51,956 nt of DNA, taken from contig ONMA01000033.1 in assembly GCA_900318815.1 (NCBI GenBank), forward strand, positions 1-51,956, in the 5' to 3' direction. Shown piece by piece: positions 10,330 to 19,178 of the stretch. The DNA comes from an uncultured Prevotellaceae bacterium. Its GTDB lineage: Bacteria; Bacteroidota; Bacteroidia; Bacteroidales; Bacteroidaceae. The translations under genes were made by a program, and so were the position numbers. Position 1 is the first letter of the stretch; each line of letters opens with the position of its first letter. Under the pieces are notes generated by a model, which ran no database searches, was not told where the DNA came from, and saw only the letters and a program-made list of their open reading frames with translations.

Positions 10330-10508
10330 AAAAGCGTGTAGGCAACAACCACGGCGATACCCATTAAAAGGGCTAAAACGTAGGCTGTCCATAGACCGTA
10401 TTTTGCAAACTTACGCTTACGTTCTATCGCCATGAGATTCTTTCTCTTGAATTTGCTTGCACCATCCATTTTGTGATGGTGATGGTGGTGATGATGTTCT
10501 TCTGCCAT
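10326..10508 (-). CDS. Small single-pass membrane protein with an octahistidine N-terminus
   Basis: This 60-residue protein starts MAEEHHHHHHHHKMDGASK. A basic stretch (KFKRKNLMAIERKRKFAK) follows, then one membrane helix (YGLWTAYVLALLMGIAVVVA) at the C-terminal end. The positive-inside rule places the His tract in the cytoplasm. The start is four bases after the GH106 stop, so it is probably the last gene of that transcript. The stop overlaps the convergent amidase stop. Eight consecutive His could bind nickel, zinc or copper. I know no function for it. Confidence 0.8.
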   Translation of the reverse strand: MAEEHHHHHHHHKMDGASKFKRKNLMAIERKRKFAKYGLWTAYVLALLMGIAVVVAYTLF

Positions 10509-10512
10509 AACT

Positions 10513-13251
10513 TTACTTTATTTTTATGAGTTTAACTTCTGAGTTCAATCCGCTGGGCATGGGATCCCATTGGTCGTATAGGGTCTTCTTATAGTTAATG
10601 TCGACGACATTGATTTCCTCCATCTTGCGCCACTTCACGCCCTGACGATCCAGATGGCTGATGCGGTTGGCGGGAAGGTTGGTCACTTCGATTCTCAATT
10701 CGTTCTTACCTGATTTGAGCGTTCCCTTGGTGTCGAGGATATAAGGTACTGACCAGGCACAGCCGATGAACTGGCCGTTGATGTAGACGCGGGCCGATTC
10801 ACGCACGTCGCCTAAGTCTATCAGCCACGCCTTGGCTCCACGCAGTTGTTTCTTGCTCAGCTTGATTCTTGTGGTGTAAACGCCCGTTCCCATGGTTACA
10901 CGTGTCTGATTGTCAAGGTTCTCCCAGGTCTGTGGCTTGTCTAACTGATATGACTTCTCTACCTTTGGTGCTTCCTCTATGAAAGTGAGCGTCCAAGTAT
11001 CATGGAGTGTAATAGGTTCTACGATGGCAGAGGGGGCTGCCAGACTGTTCGTTTGCAGTTCACCGAGGTCAGATACCGGTGCATCGAATGTTTCCAGAAT
11101 CATTGACTGTCCGCTTTTCAGGTCGACAAGCAGTTTTCCTTCGTCGGTTATTGTTGCGGCATAGCGGTCGCCATTCAGGGGATTGAACCACAGGGCTTGC
11201 TTGTATGGCACAGCAAGGCTGATGTAATCGCTGATGTCGTTGGGCGAAAGGTTGGCTATGAAGTAATGGTAGCCAGTATCGTTCTTGCGGCGGATGGCCT
11301 TCAGTCCAAGGCGGGTCTTCATCTCCTCGGCCTTGGCCGCACGGGCCATCTCTTCTACGCGCGTACCATATATTATTTGTGCCCCCTGAGCCTTCAGCTC
11401 GGCAATGTGCTTCCTGACATGTTCGGGCATATCGCCGCTGCCGGGAATGACAAGGCCCTTGTAGCGCGTGCCAGCCTTGGTGACAAGCATACCGTTCTGA
11501 TAGCTGACACCCATGAGCAGCCTCTCGGAGATGTAGTCGCAGTCGAAACCTGCCTGGTCGATGTCAAGGATTGACTGGATGAACTCGGGAGCCAACTTGC
11601 CCATGGCGTGGATGGAGAACTGCATGAGCAGCTTACCCGTGTTTTTCTTCCACATGTCGCGCACGGGGAGGTAGACCAGAAAATCGTTGTCGGGCTGTCC
11701 CCATTGCAGGAAACTCTGGCAACGCTCCACGTACTGCATGAAGTAAGGAGCGTCGCGCCAGATGCTGTTGGTCGGACTCATGTCGATAGAAGCATAGAAC
11801 TTCCATCCCGGCCATTCGTCATCCTTGGGCGAGTAACAGGTACCGTGGAAGAAAATGTGGTTCACTCCGGCACAGAACATCAGGTCGAGGTCGGGCTTCA
11901 GCTGTGAGAGCGACGTGCGGAAGTGCTCTGTCAGCCAAGTGAAGGTCTCGCTCGATGTGTAGGGCTTGCCGCAGACGTGGGCTGCCGAGGGGGCATACTT
12001 GAACATGGAATAGTCTGAGTCGTTCTTGCGCGTCTTCCCCGGGTCTTGGCGCAGCCCTTTGATACCGAAGTCAGAAAGGCCGAAGCCCTCAATCTCGGGA
12101 ATGTCTACGGCGGCATAGCAGTCAATCAGGTTGACAGGTGAACCGTGGGCTTGGTTACGGGTAATAGCTCCATGCTTGTGTGCCCATGCCGTCCATTGCT
12201 CGGTAAAGTTCTCCAAGAGCAGGTCGCCTAATGTTTCGCGATAGTCGGAGAGAACTTGGGTGTTGGCTGATGGGGATTGGGGAGTGGCAGAGGCTATCAG
12301 TTCAGGGAAATGTTCCTCCAGTTTGTAGCCGCGACGTTTCAGGAACTCGTCTAAGAGCGTGGGTGTCCACGTGGCCGCTTCCACCTCATAGCTGTCGTTG
12401 AAGAAAGTGTGAGGGTAGGGGGTATGGGTACGCTCGAAAGCCTGTTCGATATGGGTCAGGTAGTTCTGTACGGCCTTTCGGTCGAAATGGTCAATGACAA
12501 GTCCCTCGCCGCCAGGAGCTGCCCGTTTTACTTTCATGACACCATACTTAATATATAAGGCAATGAGTTTTATAGGGGAGAGAGGAGAGTGGAGAGAGGA
12601 GGGTGAAGAGTGGAGAGAGGAGAGTGGAGAGTGGAGAGTGGAGACTTGCTGCCACTCCAGTTTGTTGTCCTTCACATTGGCGGTCACATCGATAGCTTTT
12701 CCGTCCTCGGTATAGAGCATCACCTTTTCAAGAAATGCGTTCTTGGCATCCTTCTCCGACAGGGAGAGGTCGATGATGCTCGTGTCCGTCTGGTCGGGCT
12801 GGAGTCCCTTGTAACCATTCACGGTACTCCAGATGCCGTCGCTGTCAATGGTCTTTTCCACGAAGATGGCGCGGCAGGCGCTCTCCTTGAGTGGCACCCA
12901 CGGCCCGCCGAAAGGCCAGCCTGTTCCTGTGGCCATGTTCAGCTCCATGCCGTTCTGCTTGCATTGCTCTTGGGTATAGCGCAACATTTCCATCCATTTG
13001 TCCGAGAGGTACGGGATGTTGTTGGCCTCGTTGCCCTGCACGCCATAGAGCGGTGTAATCTCCACGGCACCCATGCCATGCTTGGCATATTCCTGCAAGT
13101 TCCATTGCAGGTTCTCCTTGTCTACTGCCGAGCCTAACCACCACCAGCGGGTGCCGGGCTTTGCCTCAATGCCTGCTTTCGGCCATGTTTGCGCCATCGC
13201 CGTAGCAGTTATTGCCAAGAACAATATAGATAAAAAGAGATTCTTCTTCAT
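10513..13251 (-). CDS. GH106-type alpha-L-rhamnosidase, secreted
   Basis: A 20-residue signal peptide (MKKNLFLSILFLAITATAMA) leads the protein to the periplasm. The family core is recognised by KPGTRWWWLGSAVDKENLQW, the segment KHGMGAVEITPLYG and ATGTGWPFGGPWV. A C-terminal beta-sandwich with DVRESARVYINGQFIGCAWS resembles a galactose-binding domain. GH106 enzymes remove terminal L-rhamnose from pectic rhamnogalacturonan and similar glycans. At 912 residues it is complete, but residues about 204-226 are a low-complexity STLHSPLSSLHSS insert encoded by a DNA microsatellite. It follows a rhamnogalacturonan acetylesterase by 14 bases. Confidence 0.88.
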   Translation of the reverse strand: MKKNLFLSILFLAITATAMAQTWPKAGIEAKPGTRWWWLGSAVDKENLQWNLQEYAKHGMGAVEITPLYGVQGNEANNIPYLSDKWMEMLRYTQEQCKQNGMELNMATGTGWPFGGPWVPLKESACRAIFVEKTIDSDGIWSTVNGYKGLQPDQTDTSIIDLSLSEKDAKNAFLEKVMLYTEDGKAIDVTANVKDNKLEWQQVSTLHSPLSSLHSSPSSLHSPLSPIKLIALYIKYGVMKVKRAAPGGEGLVIDHFDRKAVQNYLTHIEQAFERTHTPYPHTFFNDSYEVEAATWTPTLLDEFLKRRGYKLEEHFPELIASATPQSPSANTQVLSDYRETLGDLLLENFTEQWTAWAHKHGAITRNQAHGSPVNLIDCYAAVDIPEIEGFGLSDFGIKGLRQDPGKTRKNDSDYSMFKYAPSAAHVCGKPYTSSETFTWLTEHFRTSLSQLKPDLDLMFCAGVNHIFFHGTCYSPKDDEWPGWKFYASIDMSPTNSIWRDAPYFMQYVERCQSFLQWGQPDNDFLVYLPVRDMWKKNTGKLLMQFSIHAMGKLAPEFIQSILDIDQAGFDCDYISERLLMGVSYQNGMLVTKAGTRYKGLVIPGSGDMPEHVRKHIAELKAQGAQIIYGTRVEEMARAAKAEEMKTRLGLKAIRRKNDTGYHYFIANLSPNDISDYISLAVPYKQALWFNPLNGDRYAATITDEGKLLVDLKSGQSMILETFDAPVSDLGELQTNSLAAPSAIVEPITLHDTWTLTFIEEAPKVEKSYQLDKPQTWENLDNQTRVTMGTGVYTTRIKLSKKQLRGAKAWLIDLGDVRESARVYINGQFIGCAWSVPYILDTKGTLKSGKNELRIEVTNLPANRISHLDRQGVKWRKMEEINVVDINYKKTLYDQWDPMPSGLNSEVKLIKIK
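12574..12643. repeat. gagagtgg microsatellite inside the GH106 gene
   Basis: The plus strand carries about 70 bases of gagagaggagagtgg-type units, entirely within the coding region and in frame. The sequence style (minus strand: tctccactctccactc) resembles the cactcttcactc repeat at 24164-24232. Confidence 0.8.
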
Positions 13252-13265
13252 GCTGACTCATTCTT

Positions 13266-14489
13266 TTAATTCCCGTCAGGTTTCGTGTTCTCGGTCATGG
13301 GCGACGGTGCCCACTTGAACGTCTTCCAGTCGTCGGGCTGTGCGGGATTGAAGTCCTGCCATTCAGGGCGCAGGTACTGCACAATAGGCAGACCGAGTTC
13401 CTTCATGCCCATGACCACGCACTTGGCTACCTCGTAGGCTCCATAGGGATTGAAGTGGGTGTTGTCGGCCAGCTCGCGTCCATACATCTCTTTTGGATAG
13501 TGTACCAAGGCACGCTTGGAATCCTCGAAGCCCAGCGTCTCGAAGAAGGTCTTCGTCTTCTGGTTCAGGTCGATGAGGGGTACCTGCTCTCGTTCGGCTA
13601 CCATCTTCATGGCAGCGGGGAAGTCGCCGTGTGTATTCTTGATGGTCTTGTTGTCGCTGTCGAAAGCACGGCGTTGCGTGGGTGTGCAGAAGACTATCTC
13701 GGCTCCTTTCGAGCGTACCTGGTCTACGAATATCTTCAGGTTGTAGACGTAGTGATACCAAGCTCCGTCGCCGGGACGCTTCTCTTTCTCGTCGTTGTGG
13801 CCGAACTCCACAAATACATAGTCGCCTTTCTTGAGAGTGGATAGAATCTTGTCAAGGCGGAACGAACCAAGGAACGTGCGGGCTGTAAGACCGCTCTCGG
13901 CATGATTGGAGATGGCTATCTCAGGACCAAACCAGCGCGTAATCATCTGTCCCCACGAGGCCCAAGGCTCATAGTTCTGGTCTACGACGGTGGAATTGCC
14001 GCAGAGGTAGATGGTGGGCACGTCGGCAGGCTCAATGTGAATGCTCTTTACGGCGGGGTTGTCGCCGTTGAACTCCAGCGTCAGCCGGTCGTCCCAAGCC
14101 AGATAGCCCTTCTCCCGATCCTTGATTTTCACCCGCTTGCCTTCTTCGATGAAGGTCGAGCGTTTGTTCACCACGAACTCCACGGTCTGTGTGTCCTTGG
14201 CTTTAGGTGTTACGATGTTGTCCATCATCAGGCGGCGGCCCTCGGCCCTCACGGTCGTATGGCCGTTTTTCTTGCCGCCTACAATCACCTTGACGCGGTA
14301 GTTGCCGTCGGGTACTTTCACGGAGAAGTAGAAAGGCTGCGCCAACGTCTTCTTTGTCGGGGCGGGCAGCACGTCGTAGCCGTAGCCAGTCTGGTCGCTA
14401 TACGTGGGTTGTGGTTGCGTCAAGTCGAACGTCTGCGCCCCCATTGCTAATGGCAAAGCTACAATAGTAGATAGTAGTAGTCTGTTCAT
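13266..14489 (-). CDS. Rhamnogalacturonan acetylesterase-like SGNH esterase, secreted
   Basis: This 407-residue protein has a signal peptide (MNRLLLSTIVALPLAMGAQT), an N-terminal beta-rich domain (about residues 20-150) and a C-terminal SGNH hydrolase domain. The blocks are visible: LCGNSTVVDQ with the nucleophile Ser, the Gly block, GHND, and the Asp-His pair in ADNTHFNPYG. Such esterases take acetyl groups off galacturonate in rhamnogalacturonan so that glycosidases can act. The GH106 gene follows by 14 bases, so the two probably work on the same glycan. No SusC/SusD pair is nearby. Confidence 0.88.
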   Translation of the reverse strand: MNRLLLSTIVALPLAMGAQTFDLTQPQPTYSDQTGYGYDVLPAPTKKTLAQPFYFSVKVPDGNYRVKVIVGGKKNGHTTVRAEGRRLMMDNIVTPKAKDTQTVEFVVNKRSTFIEEGKRVKIKDREKGYLAWDDRLTLEFNGDNPAVKSIHIEPADVPTIYLCGNSTVVDQNYEPWASWGQMITRWFGPEIAISNHAESGLTARTFLGSFRLDKILSTLKKGDYVFVEFGHNDEKEKRPGDGAWYHYVYNLKIFVDQVRSKGAEIVFCTPTQRRAFDSDNKTIKNTHGDFPAAMKMVAEREQVPLIDLNQKTKTFFETLGFEDSKRALVHYPKEMYGRELADNTHFNPYGAYEVAKCVVMGMKELGLPIVQYLRPEWQDFNPAQPDDWKTFKWAPSPMTENTKPDGN

Positions 14490-14505
14490 AATATATAGTT
14501 TTTCC

Positions 14506-15303
14506 TTATCTTACCGTCAGATGGAAGCACTGTTGTTTAACCTCATATTTGATGTAGCAACGCTCTTGCTCGCGCATATCGTTCAGGACTTCAGACAGCA
14601 CCCTTTTCAGGATGTCGCTGTAGACAGGCTTGCTGATGGGGCCGTCGGGATCCTCCACGGCATCGTAGCGGTTGTAGCAGATGTCGAACGTCGTTCCATA
14701 GAGATGGCACGAGTTTTCCATCGCGTTCTGGTTGTAATTGCGCAGGCTCTTCACGTCGTTCTGGGTGCGCAGGACGCTTGTAACCACAAAGCGGTGCAGG
14801 GGAATGCCTTTCACCTGCAGGCTGTCGAAGAAGGTCTGCCCGATGTCCTGCAAGAGGATGGCGGCATGGGGGACGAGGTAGGGGATGCTGGCATTGAGCG
14901 GAGCAATGCTATAATAGGGACTGCTGCCCACATAGACCAGTTCGCGCATGCGCCACTCGGCCTCTTCGCGGCTCTTCACAGGCAGGACACCCCACTGGCG
15001 TGCGGCTGTCAGCTGCACCTCGTTGCCATCGGGGAAGCAGTCTTTGTAATTAAAGTTAGTAAGCTTTCCCTTTGGCTTGATCTTGGCAATCGGCGGGGGA
15101 GCCGGTGTACTGACCGGCTCTTCGACGATGGGCGCTTCGGCTTCGGCTTCCACCGTCACCTCCTGGCTCTCTTCCTGTTCCTGTTCTGGTTTTTGCGAAA
15201 GGTCGCCGGCTACGCCAGGAAAGGCACAGCGCACCAGTGCCAGCGCAATGACCGTTACGCCAATCATTTCAACATATCTGTTCTTTATTTTCTTTGTAGC
15301 CAT
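14506..15303 (-). CDS. DUF5715-type peptidase-M15-like protein
   Basis: An N-terminal hydrophobic segment (MIGVTVIALALVRCAFPGVA) anchors or exports the protein. An acidic, Pro-rich linker follows (about residues 35-75), then a globular domain. That domain holds FVVTSVLRTQNDVKSLRN and SCHLYGTTFDICY, which resemble the SxxHxxGxAxD metal-binding block of D-Ala-D-Ala peptidases (M15). A role in peptidoglycan trimming is plausible. It lies 45 bases after the batBC stop and 16 bases before the esterase, with no promoter seen between them. Confidence 0.7.
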   Translation of the reverse strand: MATKKIKNRYVEMIGVTVIALALVRCAFPGVAGDLSQKPEQEQEESQEVTVEAEAEAPIVEEPVSTPAPPPIAKIKPKGKLTNFNYKDCFPDGNEVQLTAARQWGVLPVKSREEAEWRMRELVYVGSSPYYSIAPLNASIPYLVPHAAILLQDIGQTFFDSLQVKGIPLHRFVVTSVLRTQNDVKSLRNYNQNAMENSCHLYGTTFDICYNRYDAVEDPDGPISKPVYSDILKRVLSEVLNDMREQERCYIKYEVKQQCFHLTVR

Positions 15304-15348
15304 ATTATTCTCTACAGAGTGGAATGAGTTAAACGATGGATGATTATC

Positions 15349-17079
15349 CTACCAGTTCTTCTCAACTTGTCGGCGTTGAGGCTGCTTCTGGGCTTCTTTC
15401 ATCCGTTTCTGGGTCTGTTTCTCCTGTTGCATGGCAGCGTTGAGCAACTGCTCGGCATTCTCCTTGCTCATCTCTGGCTTCTGTTCCTGCTGCTTTTGCT
15501 GCTCCTGTTGCTGTTGCTTCTGCTGCTGTTCCTGCTGTTGTTGCTCTTGCTTCTCCTTCTGACCGTCTTGGTTCTTGTTGTCGCCTTGTTGCTGATTGTT
15601 GGGCTGATTTTCCAGTTGATGCTTGCAAAGCACAAGGTTATAGCGGGCATCATCGTCGTTAGGATTCAGTCTGAGAGCCTGTTTGTACTGTTCGATGGCC
15701 TCGCCGAACATTCTCCGTCCTTGCAGGATAGTGCCCAGGTTGTGGAAGGATTGCGACTGGCGCAGGGGATTCTTCTCCACCTTAGCAGCTTGTTCGAAGA
15801 ACTTGATGGCTGTGGTGTCTTGTCCCTGTGCCAAGAGTGCATTACCCAGGTTGTACAGGGCTTGCGGGTTCTCCTTGTTCTTCTCTAATGCCTTTCGGTA
15901 GGAGGTCTCTGCTTCGCTGAAGTCCCGCTTCTGGAACTGTTTGTTGCCTTGCTTTACATGCCGACGGGCCGACATGTTGTCTTGTGCGAATGCGGGGGCG
16001 ACAGACAGTTGGCCAATGACAAAGGCCAGGCCAATGATCATGGCTGTACGCTTGTTACGCTTGAAGAACGAGAAGCGGCTGAGTAGCGGGTTCTTGATTT
16101 CCAGGATGCAAAGCTCGATGATGAGCAGGAGCAGGGCCACGATGCCCACGGCCTGGAACTGTTCGTCGTAGTCACTATAGATGGTGCTTTCGGTCTCGCG
16201 TTTCTCCAGCTTGTCAAGTTCCTCATCGAGCAGACGCTGTGCTCCGGTGTTGTTCTCCACGTGGATATAGGCACCACCGCCGGCCTGAGCCACCTCGCGG
16301 CACATCTGTTCGTTCAGTGCCGACATCACCGTCTGTCCTGTGTTGTCCTTCATATAGTCGCCTTGTCCGTCGGGGATGGGCGAGCCTTTGGTCGAACCAA
16401 CGCCGAGGACATAGACGCGCATGCCGTTCTTCATGGCCTCCTTGGCGGCTTCTATCGCTCCGCCCTCATGGTCTTCTCCATCGGTGATGATGATAATGGC
16501 CTTGCCAATCTTCTCTTCCTGGGTGAAGCTGTGGGTGGCCATCTGGATGGCGCGGGCAATATCTGTGCCCTGCACCTGTATCATGGAGGGATCGATGCTG
16601 GAGAGGAACATCTTGGCCGAAACATAGTCGCTGGTGATGGGCAGCTGCACGAAGGCATCGCCCGCAAAGACTATCAGTCCAATCTTGTCGTTCGTAAAGT
16701 TGTCGACAAGATTCTCAACCATCATCTTCGACCGCTCCAGACGACTGGGCTCTACGTCCTTGGCCCTCATGGAGTTACTGATGTCGATAGCAATAATCGT
16801 TTCAATGCCAGTGCGCTTCTCATGACTGATGCGCGTGCCCATTTGTGGACGGGCCAGCATCACCACGAGTAATGCCAGCACAGCCTCGAGTAGCCAGAAC
16901 TTCAGGGCCGGACGTACCTTGGAGACGTTGGGCATGAGTTCTTTCAGCAGTTGTGGGTCGCCGAACTTACGGAGCCGTTTGCGCTGGTTCCGGTAAGTGA
17001 CGAGACGGATGAGTGCCAGCAGGACAACCAGCACTAAGAGATATAGATATTGGGGGTCTTCAAATCTGAACATATTCAT
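15349..17079 (-). CDS. batB/batC: BatB-BatC fusion: VWA membrane protein joined to TPR protein
   Basis: Residues 1-330 are BatB-like: two N-terminal membrane segments, a VWA domain with the MIDAS motif AIDISNSM near 97-104, and a C-terminal membrane helix at 310-328. A signal-peptide-like segment (AMIIGLAFVIGQLSVAPAFA, about 346-365) follows in the same frame, then TPR repeats (370-487), a Gln-rich stretch (495-533) and a charged end, as in BatC. Elsewhere these are usually two genes. The joined reading frame looks genuine because no stop or frameshift is needed. Bat proteins are membrane or periplasmic VWA/TPR complexes linked to envelope stress and oxygen tolerance. Confidence 0.88.
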   Translation of the reverse strand: MNMFRFEDPQYLYLLVLVVLLALIRLVTYRNQRKRLRKFGDPQLLKELMPNVSKVRPALKFWLLEAVLALLVVMLARPQMGTRISHEKRTGIETIIAIDISNSMRAKDVEPSRLERSKMMVENLVDNFTNDKIGLIVFAGDAFVQLPITSDYVSAKMFLSSIDPSMIQVQGTDIARAIQMATHSFTQEEKIGKAIIIITDGEDHEGGAIEAAKEAMKNGMRVYVLGVGSTKGSPIPDGQGDYMKDNTGQTVMSALNEQMCREVAQAGGGAYIHVENNTGAQRLLDEELDKLEKRETESTIYSDYDEQFQAVGIVALLLLIIELCILEIKNPLLSRFSFFKRNKRTAMIIGLAFVIGQLSVAPAFAQDNMSARRHVKQGNKQFQKRDFSEAETSYRKALEKNKENPQALYNLGNALLAQGQDTTAIKFFEQAAKVEKNPLRQSQSFHNLGTILQGRRMFGEAIEQYKQALRLNPNDDDARYNLVLCKHQLENQPNNQQQGDNKNQDGQKEKQEQQQQEQQQKQQQQEQQKQQEQKPEMSKENAEQLLNAAMQQEKQTQKRMKEAQKQPQRRQVEKNW

Positions 17080-17095
17080 ATAGAGTTATAAGGAC

Positions 17096-18097
17096 TCAGG
17101 GAATCCTTCTGAACACGGTGATACGGAAAAGCACCTCGAGGAGTAGCAGGATAAAGGCCGCTAAGGCAAACTGCTGGTAGGCCTCGTAGCGGCGACTGTA
17201 CTTCTTGACGTTGAGTTTCGACTTCTCCAGTTTGTCAATCTCCTTATAGATGCCGCGCAGCTCCTGGGTGTTGGTGGCACGGTAGAAGTCGCCGTCGGTC
17301 GAGGCCGCAATACTGGAAAGGGTCTGGGTGTCAATCTCTACGGGGAGGTTGACATACTGCACGCCGCCTCCCGGCATGGGGTAGGGATAGCGTGCCGTGC
17401 CGTTGGTGCCTACGCCGATGGTGTAGACGCGGATGCCGAAGCTCTTGGCTATCTCGGCTGCTGTCAGCGGAGATATGTCGCCACGGTTGTTGGAACCGTC
17501 GGTGAGCAGGATGACCACCTTGCTCTTGGCCTTTGAGTCCTTCAACCGGCTCACGGCATTGGCCAGTCCCATGCCTATGGCGGTGCCGTCCTCGATGAGT
17601 CCGCGCTGGGCTATGTCGGTGCGGACGTTCTGAAGGAGGGAGAGCAGCGACGAGTGGTCAGTGGTCATGGGGCATTGCGTGAACGACTCACCGGCAAAGA
17701 TGGTCAGTCCGATATTGTCGTTGGGGCGTCCGCTGATGAACTCCGAAGCCACTTGCTTGGCTGCTTCAATGCGGTTGGGGCGCAGGTCTTCGGCCAGCAT
17801 AGACGTCGATACGTCCATGGCCAGCATGATGTCAATGCCCTCGATGGTCTGGTTCTTCCAGGAGTTCTGTGTCTGCGGACGGGCCAGCACGATGACGAGA
17901 AGTACGAAGCAGCCCAGTCGAAGCCACATTTGCACGGGCATGAGGACAACGCGCCAGCTTCGCGGGGCATAGCGGAAGGCGAACGTGTCGGCCATGCGGA
18001 TGGTTGGCTCGTTCTTCTTGCGATACATCACATACCATATTATATAAGGTATGGCAAGCAGGAGTAAAAGCAGATATTCTTTGTTGGCAAATTCCAT
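17096..18097 (-). CDS. batA: BatA, VWA-domain membrane protein
   Basis: The 333-residue protein has an N-terminal membrane helix (YLLLLLLAIPYIIWYVMYR), a second helix near 60-75, a VWA domain with the MIDAS motif DVSTS at about 94-98, and a C-terminal helix (FALAAFILLLLEVLFRITVF). It is the partner of BatB, and the MoxR ATPase upstream is the likely chaperone. It starts 17 bases downstream of the BatD-like gene and ends 16 bases before batBC. Confidence 0.93.
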   Translation of the reverse strand: MEFANKEYLLLLLLAIPYIIWYVMYRKKNEPTIRMADTFAFRYAPRSWRVVLMPVQMWLRLGCFVLLVIVLARPQTQNSWKNQTIEGIDIMLAMDVSTSMLAEDLRPNRIEAAKQVASEFISGRPNDNIGLTIFAGESFTQCPMTTDHSSLLSLLQNVRTDIAQRGLIEDGTAIGMGLANAVSRLKDSKAKSKVVILLTDGSNNRGDISPLTAAEIAKSFGIRVYTIGVGTNGTARYPYPMPGGGVQYVNLPVEIDTQTLSSIAASTDGDFYRATNTQELRGIYKEIDKLEKSKLNVKKYSRRYEAYQQFALAAFILLLLEVLFRITVFRRIP

Positions 18098-18114
18098 TGC
18101 AAAATAAATCTATC

Positions 18115-19176
18115 TTAGCTTAGTAACTGAAATAATCTGAACGCGACATAGCAGAAGAGAACTCCGCCGATGGTGGTCAGGCTGATGATGCTTAGTCTGA
18201 GCATGCGCCTGCTCTTCTGCGAGCGTTGTTCCTCGGCTGTGAGCTTTGGCTTCTGCTCTTCCTCCGATGGCGGTGTCTCAAGCTTCGTCTGATTGATGAA
18301 GTCAATAGCACTGACCAAGTTGGCATCATTCTCGTTGATCAGTGTGGAGTACTTGGCAAACTTCACCAGGTCGGCCGTCTGGAACAACTGTCGCAGCTCG
18401 TCGAGCATGGTCTGGTCGCCCGATTTGATGAGCTGGTCGATGATTTCCGAACTGGTCATCTCCATGGCCGAGAAACCATAGCGCTCCTCAATATATTTGC
18501 GCAAAGTCTCGGTCAGTCGCGTGTAATATTCCTTCGGGTCTTCGGCAGTCACCATGTGTCCGGCCTTGATTTCCTCAATGGCCTTCATGGCTTTCTGGTG
18601 AGGCAGCAGACGCTTCACAATGCGCAATGAGGCGATGACGGGCTTGTTGTCACGCAGGCGCAGATACAGGTAATAGGCTGCGGCAAACAGCACCAGCATC
18701 AGTACGCTGAGCCAGAACAGGGGACTCCAGTCGGCCCAGAGGAACGGGTTGTCCTGAATCGTGTGGGGGGGGCGGAATTGCTCTGGATGCAGGGTATCTA
18801 CCTCGATGGTGAGCACCTTCAGGGCCAACTGGTTGGTCTGGTAGTCCTTCCCGTCGACGTTTACCGTCATGGGCGGTATGTAATAGAGCGTATCGTCGAA
18901 CGAGGTGAGCACGTAGGAACGTGAGCGGAGTACCTGTCCGCTGCTCAGCTGCTGGTCGGGTACGTCAATGGCACCAAGGAACTCGATGCCCTGCGGCAAC
19001 TGTGCCGTCTGAGGAAAGACCACCTGGGCCGAGGGGCTTACCGTCACGTTGAGGTCGAGCTTCACCTGCTCGCCGATGAGCATCTCCATAGAACTGATAC
19101 GAGATTCTACCTTGACTTGCGCAGAAACCGACAACAGGCTGAATGACAGTAATATAAAGAAGAGTGTTCTTTTCAT
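18115..19176 (-). CDS. Bat-operon membrane protein with signal peptide (BatD-like position)
   Basis: A signal peptide (MKRTLFFILLSFSLLSVSA) precedes a beta-rich periplasmic domain (about residues 20-150) with SFDDTLYYIPPMTVNVDG. A membrane helix (PLFWLSVLMLVLFAAAYYLY), a cytoplasmic helical domain (KEYYTRLTETLRKYIEERYG) and a last helix near the C-terminus follow. The layout resembles the DUF4381/BatD-related proteins found between the DUF58 gene and batA in Bacteroidota. The start is two bases beyond the DUF58 stop, so coupling is tight. Exact function is not known. Confidence 0.8.
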   Translation of the reverse strand: MKRTLFFILLSFSLLSVSAQVKVESRISSMEMLIGEQVKLDLNVTVSPSAQVVFPQTAQLPQGIEFLGAIDVPDQQLSSGQVLRSRSYVLTSFDDTLYYIPPMTVNVDGKDYQTNQLALKVLTIEVDTLHPEQFRPPHTIQDNPFLWADWSPLFWLSVLMLVLFAAAYYLYLRLRDNKPVIASLRIVKRLLPHQKAMKAIEEIKAGHMVTAEDPKEYYTRLTETLRKYIEERYGFSAMEMTSSEIIDQLIKSGDQTMLDELRQLFQTADLVKFAKYSTLINENDANLVSAIDFINQTKLETPPSEEEQKPKLTAEEQRSQKSRRMLRLSIISLTTIGGVLFCYVAFRLFQLLS

Positions 19177-19178
19177 TT

